From contig DAOSPF010000002.1 in the NCBI GenBank assembly GCA_035374585.1, positions 29,636-93,635 on the forward strand: DNA of 64,000 bases, read 5' to 3'. Positions 17,329 to 26,575 of this stretch are shown here, piece by piece. Position 1 is the stretch's first letter. Each line of letters opens with the position of its first letter. The notes beneath the pieces are model-generated. The model worked only from the letters and a program-made list of their open reading frames with translations. It did not search any database and was not told the DNA's origin. The DNA is from JAKPQD01 sp029572965. GTDB lineage: Bacteria > Bacteroidota > Bacteroidia > Bacteroidales > DTGW01. Position numbers and translations under genes: made by a program.

Positions 17329-17745
17329 ATGGAGGTAAAAGTAGAGAGCCGTGTTGGTAAAATGCCTGTCAATACTGAGGCTTTGTATAGGTTGTTTTCA
17401 GACTTCAGAAACATGACACAGTTTATCCCTAAAGATAAGTTGCGTAATTTTCAGGCAACTGAAGATACCTGCTCGTTTGAGGCAGATATGGTGGGGTTAG
17501 TAGGGCTGAAAATTGTTGAAAGAAAGCCCAATTCGCTTGTAAAGATTATTTCTTCGGAGATCTCGAAGTATAGTTTTACTTTTTGGGTACAATTGAAGGA
17601 GGTGGCAACTATGGATACCCGCATTAAGCTGACGTTGGCTTTTGAATCTAACCCGTTTATGGCTGCAATGTTCAAAGGGCAGGTAGAAAAAGCTTTGAAT
17701 TCTATGATTGACCGAATTGAGCAACAAAACTTCAGCTATAACTGA
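17329..17745 (+). CDS. SRPBCC (START-like) domain protein
   Basis: A 138-residue protein (from ATG 17329, 2 bases after pyrE) with the helix-grip pattern of the SRPBCC superfamily: N-terminal strand VKVESRVGKMPVNTEALYRLFSDFRNM, central strands SFEADMVGLVGLKIVERKPNS and a long C-terminal helix (MAAMFKGQVEKALNSMIDRI). A hydrophobic ligand-binding cavity is expected but the ligand is unknown. Its stop overlaps the rsmA start (TGATG), so the three genes pyrE-SRPBCC-rsmA form a tight operon. Confidence 0.75.
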   Translation: MEVKVESRVGKMPVNTEALYRLFSDFRNMTQFIPKDKLRNFQATEDTCSFEADMVGLVGLKIVERKPNSLVKIISSEISKYSFTFWVQLKEVATMDTRIKLTLAFESNPFMAAMFKGQVEKALNSMIDRIEQQNFSYN

Positions 17746-18509
17746 TGTTTGTACAAGCCAAAAAAAAATTAGGCCAGCATTTTCTGAATGATCAGAATAT
17801 TGCTTTGAAGATTGTTGAGGCAATAGAAGGTCAACCTGGCCTTGTCATTGAAATAGGCCCGGGAATGGGCGTTTTGACGCAATTTCTTGTAAAAAAAATT
17901 GAAAATTTTATTGCCATTGAGATAGACCGCGAATCGGTTGAATATCTTACAAATAACAATATTATCAGTGAAAGTAAGCTCTTTCGTCAGGATTTTCTGA
18001 GGGCTGACTTGCAAAACCTTTTGAAAAACAATACATGTATTATTGGCAATCTGCCATATAATATTTCCAGCCAGATATTTTTCAAAGTGTTGGAAAATAA
18101 ACAGCAGATAACCCAAGTCGTGTGCATGGTACAAAAAGAGGTGGCAGAGCGTATTGCAGAACCTCCCGGTTCTAAAACCTACGGCATTCTTAGTGTTTTT
18201 TTACAGGCTTTTTATGATATTGAATATTTGTTTACCGTACACGAACATGTGTTTACACCTCCGCCTAAAGTAAAAAGCGCTGTGATACGGCTTAAACGAA
18301 ACTGGAGACTTGAATTGCCTTGTGACGAAAAGATGTTTTTTACTGTGGTAAAAACGGCATTCAACCAACGTCGCAAAACAATGCGAAATTCGCTTCGTCC
18401 ACTTTATCCTCCTGAGGCGCTTGCGGACCCGGTATTTGACAAACGCCCTGAACAGTTATGTGTTGAGGAGTTTATAGAGTTAACAAAGATGCTGGAGCCA
18501 AAAGATTAA
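17745..18509 (+). CDS. rsmA: 16S rRNA (adenine1518/1519-N6)-dimethyltransferase
   Basis: A 254-residue KsgA/RsmA methyltransferase that dimethylates two adjacent adenines near the 3' end of 16S rRNA. SAM-binding motif VIEIGPGMGVLTQFL (about 30-44), N-terminal KKLGQHFLND (about 6-15), and catalytic NLPYNISSQIFFK (about 102-114). C-terminal domain with FNQRRKTMRNSL. Length is typical. The 3' end overlaps the convergent small membrane protein by 4 bases. Confidence 0.96.
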   Translation: MFVQAKKKLGQHFLNDQNIALKIVEAIEGQPGLVIEIGPGMGVLTQFLVKKIENFIAIEIDRESVEYLTNNNIISESKLFRQDFLRADLQNLLKNNTCIIGNLPYNISSQIFFKVLENKQQITQVVCMVQKEVAERIAEPPGSKTYGILSVFLQAFYDIEYLFTVHEHVFTPPPKVKSAVIRLKRNWRLELPCDEKMFFTVVKTAFNQRRKTMRNSLRPLYPPEALADPVFDKRPEQLCVEEFIELTKMLEPKD

Positions 18510-18706
18510 ATAATCCAATCTTTCTTTTTCTTGTAAATTACCCAATATCCAATGATTCCAATAATGGGCAAGAGCGTAATCATGGCCATAAAGGCATATT
18601 TGAAAATAGGCTTTTTGTAAGTTTCGTGTAAAATAATGAATGCGGTATAAACAAAGCCTACCGCAAACCCTACTATGATGAGCCCTCCTAAAATACTTCC
18701 AAACAT
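18506..18706 (-). CDS. Small two-helix membrane protein (PLDc_N-like)
   Basis: A 66-residue protein with two hydrophobic helices (about 5-27 and 38-58) and a Lys-rich end (YKKKKDWII). The second helix with LLPIIGIIGYWVIY resembles the phospholipase D/cardiolipin-synthase N-terminal membrane domain found as stand-alone small proteins. It lies 5 bases downstream of sppA on the same strand and is probably co-transcribed. Function unknown. Confidence 0.6.
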   Translation of the reverse strand: MFGSILGGLIIVGFAVGFVYTAFIILHETYKKPIFKYAFMAMITLLPIIGIIGYWVIYKKKKDWII

Positions 18707-18711
18707 CTTTC

Positions 18712-20475
18712 TTATTCTGCGTCTAATTCAAAAGGTAAACGGGCTTGAATGCCTTGCATACTATGTACTTTGTTAGCTATACGAATATACTTTGTATATT
18801 CTGCATATTTTCCGGTGAACAATTTCATCATAACTTCACCAGATAGCTCGTTGATAAACTTTTCCCATGGGTCTTGTTGTAAAGGGAGGTTTACAACCCT
18901 ATACTTTTCAACTTTAGCCATTTTTGCTGCTTTTGCAATGGCATCATCTATATAGCCTAAGGTGTCAACCAGTCCGATTTTGAGGGCATCTGTAGCAGCC
19001 CAAACACGGCCTTGTCCAATATTGTCAACATCTTCAGCTTTCATTTTTCGGCCTTCAGCAACGTGATTGATAAAGGTGTTGTAAATACGTTCAATCTGGC
19101 TAAGCATCACTTTTTGTTCGTATTGGTCCATAGCCCTTGTCCCGGATGGGAAGTCTGAGTGTCCTTCAGTCTTTACTACATCGGTGGTAATGCCCAGTTT
19201 TTCATTTAACAATTTTTTGGCGTTGAACATCACTCCAAAAACACCTATTGAACCTGTAATGGTTGAAGGTTGCGCTATGATATAACTGGCAGGGCAAGCA
19301 ATGTAATAACCTCCGCTGGCAGCTAAATCGCCCATAGAAGCTACTACAGGTTTTTCAGCAACAGTAAGGGCTACTTCACGCCAAATGATATCCGAAGCCA
19401 GAGCGCTGCCACCAGGAGAGTTGATACGGAACACAACTGCTTTGATTGACGTGTCTTTGCGGGCTTTGCGCAATGCTGCTGAAATCTTTTCTGACGAAAT
19501 ATACCCATCTGCGGCATCTCCCATCACTACATCGCCAAAGGCATAGACTACAGCAATTTTGTTTTTGGCAACGCCCTCACCCGTAACAGCTTTAGGAACA
19601 TTTTTGTATTTAGCCAAAGTCACCAGTTTGGGTTCCTTGTTGCTTGAACCACTTATTTTTAAGAGCTTAGCGAAAATCTGGTCTTTATATAACAGACTGT
19701 CAACTATGCCTGTTGCAACACAACTATCAGCATCTGATGTATTGAGGGTGTTTGCTATTTTTTTTACTTTTTCAGGGCTTATATTTCTTGATTTTGCAAT
19801 GTCATTTACTGTGTTGTTCCAAATAGCATCGAGCATTGCCTGAAGTTGCTCGCGGTTTTCGGGGCTCATCTTGTTGTTCAAAAAAGGTTCTACGGCACTT
19901 TTAAATTTACCATGACGTATAATTTGGGCTTCGATGCCTAACTTGTCCAAAGCGCCTTTAAAGAACATCACTTCAGCCTGTGCCCCTTTGAAGATGATAC
20001 TACCTTCTGGGTTTAGATATACTTCGTCAGCTACAGATGCGAGATAATAAGCTCCTTGTGACATGTATTCGCCATAAGCAATGATCTTCTTTCCTGAAGT
20101 TTTGAATTGGAGAAGGGCATTGCGTATCTCTGAAATGGTTCCAATACTTGCCTGAATAACTGAAAGCTCTAAGTAGATGCCCCGAATGTTGGGGTCAACT
20201 TTTGCTTTTTCAATGTTTTCAAGAATTTCGTTAAGCCCGTCTTGTTTAGATTGTCCGTAGCCTATGTCAATATTGTCAAGAATCCCTTTGGAGCTTCTTT
20301 CAACAATTTCATTTTCAAGAGTGAGCTTTAATATGCTGTTGGGTTCAATGCTGGTAGCTTTTTCCATGTCTGAAACTAAAGCACTCATAATGCCAATAAA
20401 GACAAAAAACATAATGATGCCGGCTATAAAAACGCCTAATATTGAGGCCAATAAGGTTTTAAAGAAGCTTTTCAT
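18712..20475 (-). CDS. sppA: Signal peptide peptidase SppA (67K type)
   Basis: A 587-residue membrane-anchored serine protease that degrades cleaved signal peptides. N-terminal transmembrane helix (about 8-32), then two tandem S49 domains. The catalytic lysine lies in the first domain (RHGKFKSAVEPF, about residue 200) and the nucleophile serine in the second (MGDLAASGGYYIA, about residue 392), as in E. coli SppA. Full length. Upstream of the small membrane protein, forming a two-gene unit. Confidence 0.94.
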   Translation of the reverse strand: MKSFFKTLLASILGVFIAGIIMFFVFIGIMSALVSDMEKATSIEPNSILKLTLENEIVERSSKGILDNIDIGYGQSKQDGLNEILENIEKAKVDPNIRGIYLELSVIQASIGTISEIRNALLQFKTSGKKIIAYGEYMSQGAYYLASVADEVYLNPEGSIIFKGAQAEVMFFKGALDKLGIEAQIIRHGKFKSAVEPFLNNKMSPENREQLQAMLDAIWNNTVNDIAKSRNISPEKVKKIANTLNTSDADSCVATGIVDSLLYKDQIFAKLLKISGSSNKEPKLVTLAKYKNVPKAVTGEGVAKNKIAVVYAFGDVVMGDAADGYISSEKISAALRKARKDTSIKAVVFRINSPGGSALASDIIWREVALTVAEKPVVASMGDLAASGGYYIACPASYIIAQPSTITGSIGVFGVMFNAKKLLNEKLGITTDVVKTEGHSDFPSGTRAMDQYEQKVMLSQIERIYNTFINHVAEGRKMKAEDVDNIGQGRVWAATDALKIGLVDTLGYIDDAIAKAAKMAKVEKYRVVNLPLQQDPWEKFINELSGEVMMKLFTGKYAEYTKYIRIANKVHSMQGIQARLPFELDAE

Positions 20476-20591
20476 AAAGTTTTATTTTTATTTCTGATAA
20501 GACAACAAAGGTCATATTTTCCCGAAACAAAATTATAAATAAAAGGCTTAAACATAATTTTCACTAAGTTATTTACAATGCTTTCAGTGGC

Positions 20592-21755
20592 TTATTTTTT
20601 GTTTTTTAAATTTAGTTTTAAATATATATAACCTATTATTCCGGCTGTTAAAGAGGCTAAAAGGATAGCTATTTTTGAGCCTGCAACAAGATGAGGGTCG
20701 TCAAATGCAAGCAATGTAATGAAGATAGACATGGTAAACCCGATACCGGCTATAATTCCGGCACCAATAATATTAGTCCATTTTAAGTCTTTTGGAAGGG
20801 CACTCCATCCCAACGCAACACTTGCAAAAGCAAATAAAAATATTCCAATAGGTTTGCCAAAAATGAGCCCTGTCATTATACCAATGCTGTTATCGTGGGT
20901 AAGCGATGCAAACCAGTTGGGCTCAATAACAATACAGGTATTGGCCATGGCAAATATAGGTAAAATGATAAATGGGACTGGCTTTTGCAACGCATGTTCA
21001 AGAATAGAAGAAGGCGATTTTTTGCTGCCATCGACAAATGGTATGGCAAAAGCAAGCAATACTCCGGTGATAGTGGCATGAACTCCTGAATGTAGCATAA
21101 AATACCACATAATTGTCCCTCCTATGAGGTAAATAAAGAGTTTTTTAAATTTAAAATAATTAAATAAAAGCAATATCCCAAATATACCAAGGGCTATTAA
21201 TAAGTTGAGAACAGAAAGGTCCGAAGTATAAAACAAGGCGATAACTATAATGGCGCCCAAGTCATCAATGATGGCCAATGCCGTTAAAAAGATTTTTAGA
21301 GAAGCTGGGACTTTGTTGCCAAGCAGTGACAATATCCCAATGGAGAAGGCTATATCAGTAGCCATGGGGATGCCTGTACCTGATTGGGTTATTTTTCCAA
21401 TATTGAATGCTGTATATAGCAGCGCGGGGACAATCATCCCTCCTAAAGCCCCAAATACTGGCAGAGAGGCATTTTTGATGTTAGATAGTTCTCCTTTGTA
21501 TATTTCTCTTTTGATTTCTAAACCTATTAAAAGAAAAAACACGGTCATTAGGCCATCGTTGATCCAATGTTCTAAGTTGTGGTTGGCAACCGGAAACCCC
21601 CAAATACTTTTGTAGGCATCATGCCATGAAGTATTGGCCAATATTAATGATATAATTGTGACTGCAACAAGAATAATACCCCCTGTTTTCTCGTTTTCCA
21701 AAAATTCTTTGAAAATCTTTGAAAACCTTGTTTCTGAAATTCTTTTCTTTATCAT
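20592..21755 (-). CDS. nhaA: Na+/H+ antiporter NhaA
   Basis: A 387-residue antiporter with about 12 membrane helices that exports Na+ in exchange for H+. The catalytic Asp pair is in ALAIIDDLGAIIVIALFYT (about residues 162-163) and the discontinuous helix region has MATDIAFSIGILSLLG (about 128-143). Normal length. If Ech pumps Na+ rather than H+, NhaA would interconvert the two gradients, but that is speculation. Confidence 0.96.
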   Translation of the reverse strand: MIKKRISETRFSKIFKEFLENEKTGGIILVAVTIISLILANTSWHDAYKSIWGFPVANHNLEHWINDGLMTVFFLLIGLEIKREIYKGELSNIKNASLPVFGALGGMIVPALLYTAFNIGKITQSGTGIPMATDIAFSIGILSLLGNKVPASLKIFLTALAIIDDLGAIIVIALFYTSDLSVLNLLIALGIFGILLLFNYFKFKKLFIYLIGGTIMWYFMLHSGVHATITGVLLAFAIPFVDGSKKSPSSILEHALQKPVPFIILPIFAMANTCIVIEPNWFASLTHDNSIGIMTGLIFGKPIGIFLFAFASVALGWSALPKDLKWTNIIGAGIIAGIGFTMSIFITLLAFDDPHLVAGSKIAILLASLTAGIIGYIYLKLNLKNKK

Positions 21756-21816
21756 GGTGAAAATTTGTTTATCAGTTTGTAAAATTAGGAAAACAATTTT
21801 TTTAGGTTGCTAATAT

Positions 21817-23112
21817 TCAATATTTATTGTGCATTAATGATTCAATGGCATCAGCGTCAATAGGGATGTCAATACTTAAGTTGATACCACCATCCTGAGT
21901 TATCAGGATATCATTTTCAAGACGAATGCCAATACCTTCTTCTGCAATATATATGCCAGGTTCGCAGGTAATAACCATATTTTCTTCCAGCGTATCATGT
22001 TTGTTGTTGGGGTCATGTACATCAATTCCTAATGAGTGGGCTACTCCGTGCATCAGATATTTTCTGTACAAAAGTTTTTCGGGTAGTTGCTTTTTGAGCT
22101 CTGCTGGTGTAATTAGTTTGAGGTCAACAAGCTCTTTTTCAATAAAAGGTATTGTTTGTTGGTTTAGTGCTTCAATAGAAATACCTGGCTTTATCATAGA
22201 TATGATGTTGTTGTGAAGCCTGTACACGGCTTCATACACTTGGCGTTGCCTGCTTGTAAATCGGCCGTTTACAGGGACAGTTCGCGTAATGTCTGCATTG
22301 TAATAGTTGTGTTCAGCGCCAATATCCATCAAAATAAGGTCACCATCGTTGCAAATGCAGTCATTATTGATGTAGTGCAAGATACATGCATTTGCCCCAC
22401 TTGCAATAATTGGCAAAAATCCATGCCCATTTGCTCCATTTCGAATAAATTCGGCTGTTATTTCAGCTTCAATCTCGTATTCCCTTTTCCCCGGGCTGAT
22501 TACTTTCAGAGAACTGAGAAAACCTTTGCGGGTAATGTCAATGGCTTTTTTGATTTGTTGTATTTCCGCTTCTTCCTTGATTCTTCTTAAGCTGTGAATG
22601 ATAGGGCTCAGGCGTTCAAAGTGATGCAAGGGATGAACCTCTTGTATATAATGTGCCAGCTTGCGCTGATTAACCGGAATGTCGTATGCGGTTTTTGCAA
22701 TATCTGTAATTGGCAGGTAAAATGTTTTTATTTTTTCGGCGAAGCTTGAAACGATTGCTTCAAATTCATTAGCCAACATTATTTTCTTTATTCCTGATAA
22801 GAGGGTAGCTTTTTCGGAAGTTAAAATATTGCCGTTCCACGTTTTATCGTGTTCTGTAATTTCGGGGATAAACAAAACTTCCCGAAATTCAGCTTTGTCA
22901 TGGTCGGGCGAAAGCATTAGAATAGCATTGGGATGGTTTATACCTGTTAAGTAATAAAAATCACTGTTTTGTCTGAATGGATAATGTTGGTCAGCAGTAG
23001 AAATTATATTACTTGCGGCAGGTATTATGGCTAAAGAATGTGGTGGCAGTATTTTCAACAGTTTTTGTCTGTTTTTTTCAAAAAAGTAACTGTTTATTGG
23101 TGTTGTACGCAT
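21817..23112 (-). CDS. pepP: Xaa-Pro aminopeptidase (M24B)
   Basis: A 431-residue metallopeptidase that removes an N-terminal residue preceding proline. N-terminal creatinase-like domain (about 1-170) and pita-bread catalytic domain with the five metal ligands: LMDIGAEHNYYNADITRTVP (two Asp), HGVAHSLGIDVHD (His), TCEPGIYI (Glu) and RLENDILI (Glu). ATG 23112 (MRTTPINSYFFEKNR) was preferred over the upstream TTG at 23148, which would add an unusual 12-residue leader. Confidence 0.93.
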   Translation of the reverse strand: MRTTPINSYFFEKNRQKLLKILPPHSLAIIPAASNIISTADQHYPFRQNSDFYYLTGINHPNAILMLSPDHDKAEFREVLFIPEITEHDKTWNGNILTSEKATLLSGIKKIMLANEFEAIVSSFAEKIKTFYLPITDIAKTAYDIPVNQRKLAHYIQEVHPLHHFERLSPIIHSLRRIKEEAEIQQIKKAIDITRKGFLSSLKVISPGKREYEIEAEITAEFIRNGANGHGFLPIIASGANACILHYINNDCICNDGDLILMDIGAEHNYYNADITRTVPVNGRFTSRQRQVYEAVYRLHNNIISMIKPGISIEALNQQTIPFIEKELVDLKLITPAELKKQLPEKLLYRKYLMHGVAHSLGIDVHDPNNKHDTLEENMVITCEPGIYIAEEGIGIRLENDILITQDGGINLSIDIPIDADAIESLMHNKY

Positions 23113-23273
23113 AGGATATAAATTTTTTGTATAAAAGTCAAAAGGCAATTACATTTTTTGCTTTTCTCCTTTCGCCTCATTTTTTCTCTCTTAGCTTTTT
23201 TATCAGGCTATTTAACATCTTTTTCTATAAATAGTTTTAGCATATTCCCTCGAGATGAAATTTACTTTTATAG

Positions 23274-23507
23274 CTATTTCGAACCGGGTTTGTAATGCAA
23301 ACAAAGAACCTCCACTTTATTTCCAGAAAGTGTATGTTGATATCCATATCTTTCTGCAATGCCTGAAGGGATAGACATTGCACTTCTTTGAGATGTTAGC
23401 GAAAAAATTTCTTCTTTCAGTAATTGCTTAGTAAGTGCATAGATTTGTTTTACCAATTCAATAGCTTTCTGCCATACAATCAAATCTCTATAAGAATTCA
23501 TAATCAA
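23274..23507 (-). pseudogene. Decayed four-helix-bundle (S23-type) protein gene
   Basis: The 77-residue reading MIMNSYRDLIVWQKAIELVK ... LTSQRSAMSIPSGIAERYGY clearly matches the first half of the 115-125-residue four-helix-bundle/S23 family (pattern FRDLxVWQKA ... LTSQIRRAxxSIPxNIAEG). The arginine-rich IRRA turn is shortened and, after the IAE motif, the sequence (HTLSGNKVEVLCLHYKPGSK) no longer resembles the family. Probably a truncated, frameshifted remnant. These genes are common stand-alone hitchhikers and also occur in 23S rRNA intervening sequences. Confidence 0.65.
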
Positions 23508-23543
23508 AATATAATTACAATCATTCCCTTTTTATGCCTTTTC

Positions 23544-23566
23544 CTTTCTTTCTTTCTTTCTTTCTT
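23544..23566. repeat. CTTT tetranucleotide microsatellite (5.75 copies)
   Basis: CTTT repeated almost six times in the intergenic region between the four-helix-bundle remnant and sdhC, about 135 bases before the sdhC ATG and about 35 before its promoter. Such tracts can change length by slippage; whether it affects sdhC expression cannot be told from one sequence. Confidence 0.8.
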
Positions 23567-23601
23567 GTATCTTATCTATACTCAATCTAAATAGTGAAAA
23601 T

Positions 23602-23634
23602 TTTTGCCAGATCACATTCAAGCATTTAAATTTG
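23602..23634 (+). promoter_or_regulatory. Bacteroidota-type promoter for sdhCAB
   Basis: TTTTG (23602-23606) followed after 20 bases by TAAATTTG (23627-23634) matches the -33 TTTG / -7 TAnnTTTG pair with proper spacing. It is the best two-box promoter noticed in the window and leaves a leader of about 60 bases before the sdhC ATG. Confidence 0.6.
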
Positions 23635-23700
23635 CAGCTCATTAAAACGAGAGAAGAAAATCTTTTCAAGTGCAATTTAAAAAAACTTTATTGAATTGAT

Positions 23701-24363
23701 ATGAGTAATCTGGTAAATTCTTCTATTGGCAAAAAGCTGATGATGGGGCTTGCAGGGCTATTTCTGTGTGCTTTTCTTTTGGTCCACCTTGGGATCAACT
23801 TATTGATTTTGTTAAATGACGGAGGTGAAGCTTATCGAATGGGAGTTGAATTTATGACTACCAATATTCTTATAAAAATTATGGAGATATTTTTGTTTGG
23901 AGGTTTTTTGCTTCATATTGTTTATGCTATCTATGTACAGGTCCAAAATTGGTTTGCGCGCCCGATACGTTATGCAAAGACTAACCATTCACAGACCTCT
24001 TTCTTTTCTAAGTATATGATTCATACAGGTGTTATTATAGGCATCTTCCTGGTTTTGCACTTTATCAACTTTTATTTTGTTAAGCTGGGTATTGTTGCTG
24101 TACCTGAAGGAGCAGAGGGGAAGCATGACTTCTATAACATGGTGCTTAACTTGTTCAAAAACCCTGTTTATTCATGGATATATGTAGTTTTCATGATTGG
24201 GCTTGCATTTCACCTCAATCATGCATTCCAGAGTGCATTTCAGACTCTTGGCTGGAACCACAAAAAATACACCCCGATTATCAATTTTGTTGGAACTGCA
24301 TATTCTATTGTTGTACCTGCAGGGTTTGCTATTATTCCTATATATGTGTTGTATATAATGTAA
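23701..24363 (+). CDS. sdhC: Succinate dehydrogenase/fumarate reductase cytochrome b subunit
   Basis: A 220-residue membrane anchor with five helices and several membrane histidines (VHLGINL, LHIVYAIYV, FLVLHFINF, FHLNHAFQSAFQTLGWNH), as in the di-haem type B cytochromes of Bacteroidota and Wolinella. It ties SdhA/SdhB to the menaquinone pool. First gene of sdhCAB. In anaerobic Bacteroidota this enzyme mainly reduces fumarate at the end of succinate fermentation. The gap to sdhA holds GC-rich repeats. Confidence 0.93.
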   Translation: MSNLVNSSIGKKLMMGLAGLFLCAFLLVHLGINLLILLNDGGEAYRMGVEFMTTNILIKIMEIFLFGGFLLHIVYAIYVQVQNWFARPIRYAKTNHSQTSFFSKYMIHTGVIIGIFLVLHFINFYFVKLGIVAVPEGAEGKHDFYNMVLNLFKNPVYSWIYVVFMIGLAFHLNHAFQSAFQTLGWNHKKYTPIINFVGTAYSIVVPAGFAIIPIYVLYIM

Positions 24364-24454
24364 GCTCCTCTTTAATCACCCCCAAGGGGAGGATGCTAAA
24401 GCAAATGATTAAGAAAGTATGAAATTAAAATATAATATAATTTAGAGTTGACTT

Positions 24455-24485
24455 TCGCCCCTCTTTTGGAGGGGTTGGGGGAGGC
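24455..24485. repeat. GC-rich hairpin repeat between sdhC and sdhA
   Basis: CCCCTC (24458-24463) pairs with GAGGGG (24469-24474) and is followed by TTGGGGGAGGC. A related block with CCCCCAAGGGGAGG lies just after the sdhC stop (24378-24391). Sequences of this AACCCCTCC/GGGG type stand out sharply from the AT-rich surroundings. Possible role: mRNA structure separating sdhC and sdhA translation levels. Confidence 0.5.
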
Positions 24486-24503
24486 TTCTTAAATATTTTT
24501 TGT

Positions 24504-26438
24504 ATGAGTTTAAATTCAAAAATACCATCAGGGCCACTCGAACAGAAGTGGAGCTATTACAAGAGCCATCAAAACCTGGTGAACCCTGCAAACAAGCGTA
24601 AGCTTGATGTAATTGTTGTTGGAACTGGCCTTGCAGGGGCATCTGCTGCTGCTTCACTTGGTGAGCTTGGTTTTAATGTTAAAGTTTTTTGTTACCAGGA
24701 TAGTCCGCGTCGTGCCCATAGTATTGCTGCGCAAGGGGGTATTAATGCTGCAAAAAATTACCCTAACGATGGCGATAGCGTATATCGATTGTTTTACGAT
24801 ACAATAAAAGGTGGAGATTACCGTGCACGTGAGGCAAACGTTTATCGTCTGGCAGAAGTAAGCGGGAACATTATTGACCAGTGTGTTGCCCAAGGGGTCC
24901 CTTTTGCTCGCGAGTATGGCGGGTTGCTTGACAACCGTTCATTCGGAGGGGCACAGGTAAGCCGTACATTTTATGCTCGTGGCCAGACCGGGCAACAGTT
25001 GTTACTTGGTGCTTACAGCGCTTTGAGCCGCCAGATTGAAAAAGGTACGGTGAAAATGTACAACCGTACCGAAATGCTTGATGTTGTTCTTGTTGATGGC
25101 AAAGCTCGTGGTATTATCACCCGTAACCTTGTAACCGGGGCGATTGAACGTCATTTTGGCCATGCTGTGGTACTTGCAACAGGTGGATATGGCAACGTCT
25201 TTTTTCTTTCGACCAATGCAATGGGCTCAAACGGAAGTGCAGCTATGCAAGCTTATCGCAGAGGCGCATACTTTGCTAATCCTTGTTTTGCACAGATCCA
25301 CCCAACATGTATCCCTGTACATGGCGATTATCAGAGTAAACTTACCTTGATGTCAGAGTCATTGCGTAACGATGGCCGTATTTGGGTGCCAAAGGATAAA
25401 ACGGTATCTGAAAAACTTCGCAAAGGCTTGATGAAGCCAACGGATGTGAAAGAAGAAGACCGTGATTATTACCTCGAACGCCGTTACCCTGCTTTTGGAA
25501 ACCTCGTTCCTCGCGACGTAGCCTCGCGTGCTGCAAAAGAACGTTGCGATGCAGGTTATGGGGTGGGCGCTACCGGATTGGCTGTATATCTTGACTTTTC
25601 AACTGCTATTCAACGTTTGGGCAAACATGTTATTGAGGAACGTTATGGAAATCTTTTTCAGATGTACGAAAAGATTGTAGATGAGAACCCATACGAGACC
25701 CCAATGATGATTTATCCTGCCATTCACTATACTATGGGAGGTATTTGGGTTGATTACGAGCTTATGACTACTATCCCAGGTTTATATGCCATTGGTGAAG
25801 CCAACTTTAGCGATCATGGCGCTAATCGCCTTGGTGCTTCAGCTTTGATGCAAGGTTTGGCAGATGGATATTTTATTTTGCCTTATACTATTCAAAACTA
25901 TTTGGCCGGAGAGATTCGTACTCCCCGTATGAGTACTGATGCTGCTGAGTTTGTTAAAACTGAAGCTGAGGTAAAAGAGCGTATTAAAAAGATTATTAAC
26001 ATTAAGGGCAAGCATAGCGTTGATTCATTTCACAAACGTCTTGGACATATCATGTGGGAATATGTTGGGATGGGACGTACCCGCGAAAGCCTTACCAAAG
26101 CTATTGAACTGATTGTTGCCCTTCGTGCTGAATACTGGAAAGAGGTATATGTACCCGGAACAAATGATGAGTTTAATCCTGAATTGGAAAAAGCTTTGCG
26201 TGTTGCCGATTTCTTAGAGCTGGGCGAGATGATGGCCCGTGACGCCCTCAATCGTGAAGAAAGCTGTGGCGGGCATTTTCGTGAAGAATATCAAACCGAA
26301 GATGGAGAAGCATTACGTAATGATGATAAGTTTATGTATGCCTCAGCTTGGGAGTACAAAGGTGATGCGGCTCCTGAAATGCATAAGGAGCCTTTAAATT
26401 ATGAGTTCATTGAAGTAAAACAAAGAAATTATAAATAG
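24504..26438 (+). CDS. sdhA: Succinate dehydrogenase/fumarate reductase flavoprotein
   Basis: A 644-residue FAD subunit interconverting succinate and fumarate. Dinucleotide motif VVGTGLAGASAAASLGELG (about 36-54), covalent FAD histidine in RAHSIAAQGGINAAKNY (about 70-86), FAD-binding LATGGYGN (about 222) and active-site region HTMGGIWVDY-like IHYTMGGIWVDYE (about 408), then IGEANFSDHGANRLGASAL. Long C-terminal domain ends in REEYQTEDGEALRNDDKFMY. Size and sequence are those of Bacteroidota type B enzymes. Second gene of the operon. Confidence 0.96.
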   Translation: MSLNSKIPSGPLEQKWSYYKSHQNLVNPANKRKLDVIVVGTGLAGASAAASLGELGFNVKVFCYQDSPRRAHSIAAQGGINAAKNYPNDGDSVYRLFYDTIKGGDYRAREANVYRLAEVSGNIIDQCVAQGVPFAREYGGLLDNRSFGGAQVSRTFYARGQTGQQLLLGAYSALSRQIEKGTVKMYNRTEMLDVVLVDGKARGIITRNLVTGAIERHFGHAVVLATGGYGNVFFLSTNAMGSNGSAAMQAYRRGAYFANPCFAQIHPTCIPVHGDYQSKLTLMSESLRNDGRIWVPKDKTVSEKLRKGLMKPTDVKEEDRDYYLERRYPAFGNLVPRDVASRAAKERCDAGYGVGATGLAVYLDFSTAIQRLGKHVIEERYGNLFQMYEKIVDENPYETPMMIYPAIHYTMGGIWVDYELMTTIPGLYAIGEANFSDHGANRLGASALMQGLADGYFILPYTIQNYLAGEIRTPRMSTDAAEFVKTEAEVKERIKKIINIKGKHSVDSFHKRLGHIMWEYVGMGRTRESLTKAIELIVALRAEYWKEVYVPGTNDEFNPELEKALRVADFLELGEMMARDALNREESCGGHFREEYQTEDGEALRNDDKFMYASAWEYKGDAAPEMHKEPLNYEFIEVKQRNYK

Positions 26439-26441
26439 AGA

Positions 26442-26562
26442 CAAGAGCCAAGAATCAAGAACAAAGAGTATAGACTCTTGATTCAATGATGACTTTGGTG
26501 TAAGAGCTTTATAAATTTAAAAATTAAATTTTCTTGATTCTTGGCTCTTGGTTCTTGATTCT
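26442..26562. repeat. Inverted pair of CTTGATTCTTGGCTCTTG-type repeats between sdhA and sdhB
   Basis: CAAGAGCCAAGAATCAAGAA (26442-26461), starting 3 bases after the sdhA stop, is perfectly complementary to 26531-26550, and the second arm continues with further CTTGATTCT-type words to 26562, 13 bases before the sdhB ATG. A 20-base perfect stem would form in the mRNA between the two genes. The same words recur before araA (42941) and araB (45309). Confidence 0.85.
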
Positions 26563-26575
26563 AAAAAGATAAAAT

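Noticed and set aside
23544..23566. Phase-variable coding repeat
   Set aside because: The CTTT tract is not inside any reading frame, so it cannot switch a protein on and off by frameshift; only a promoter-spacing effect would be possible.
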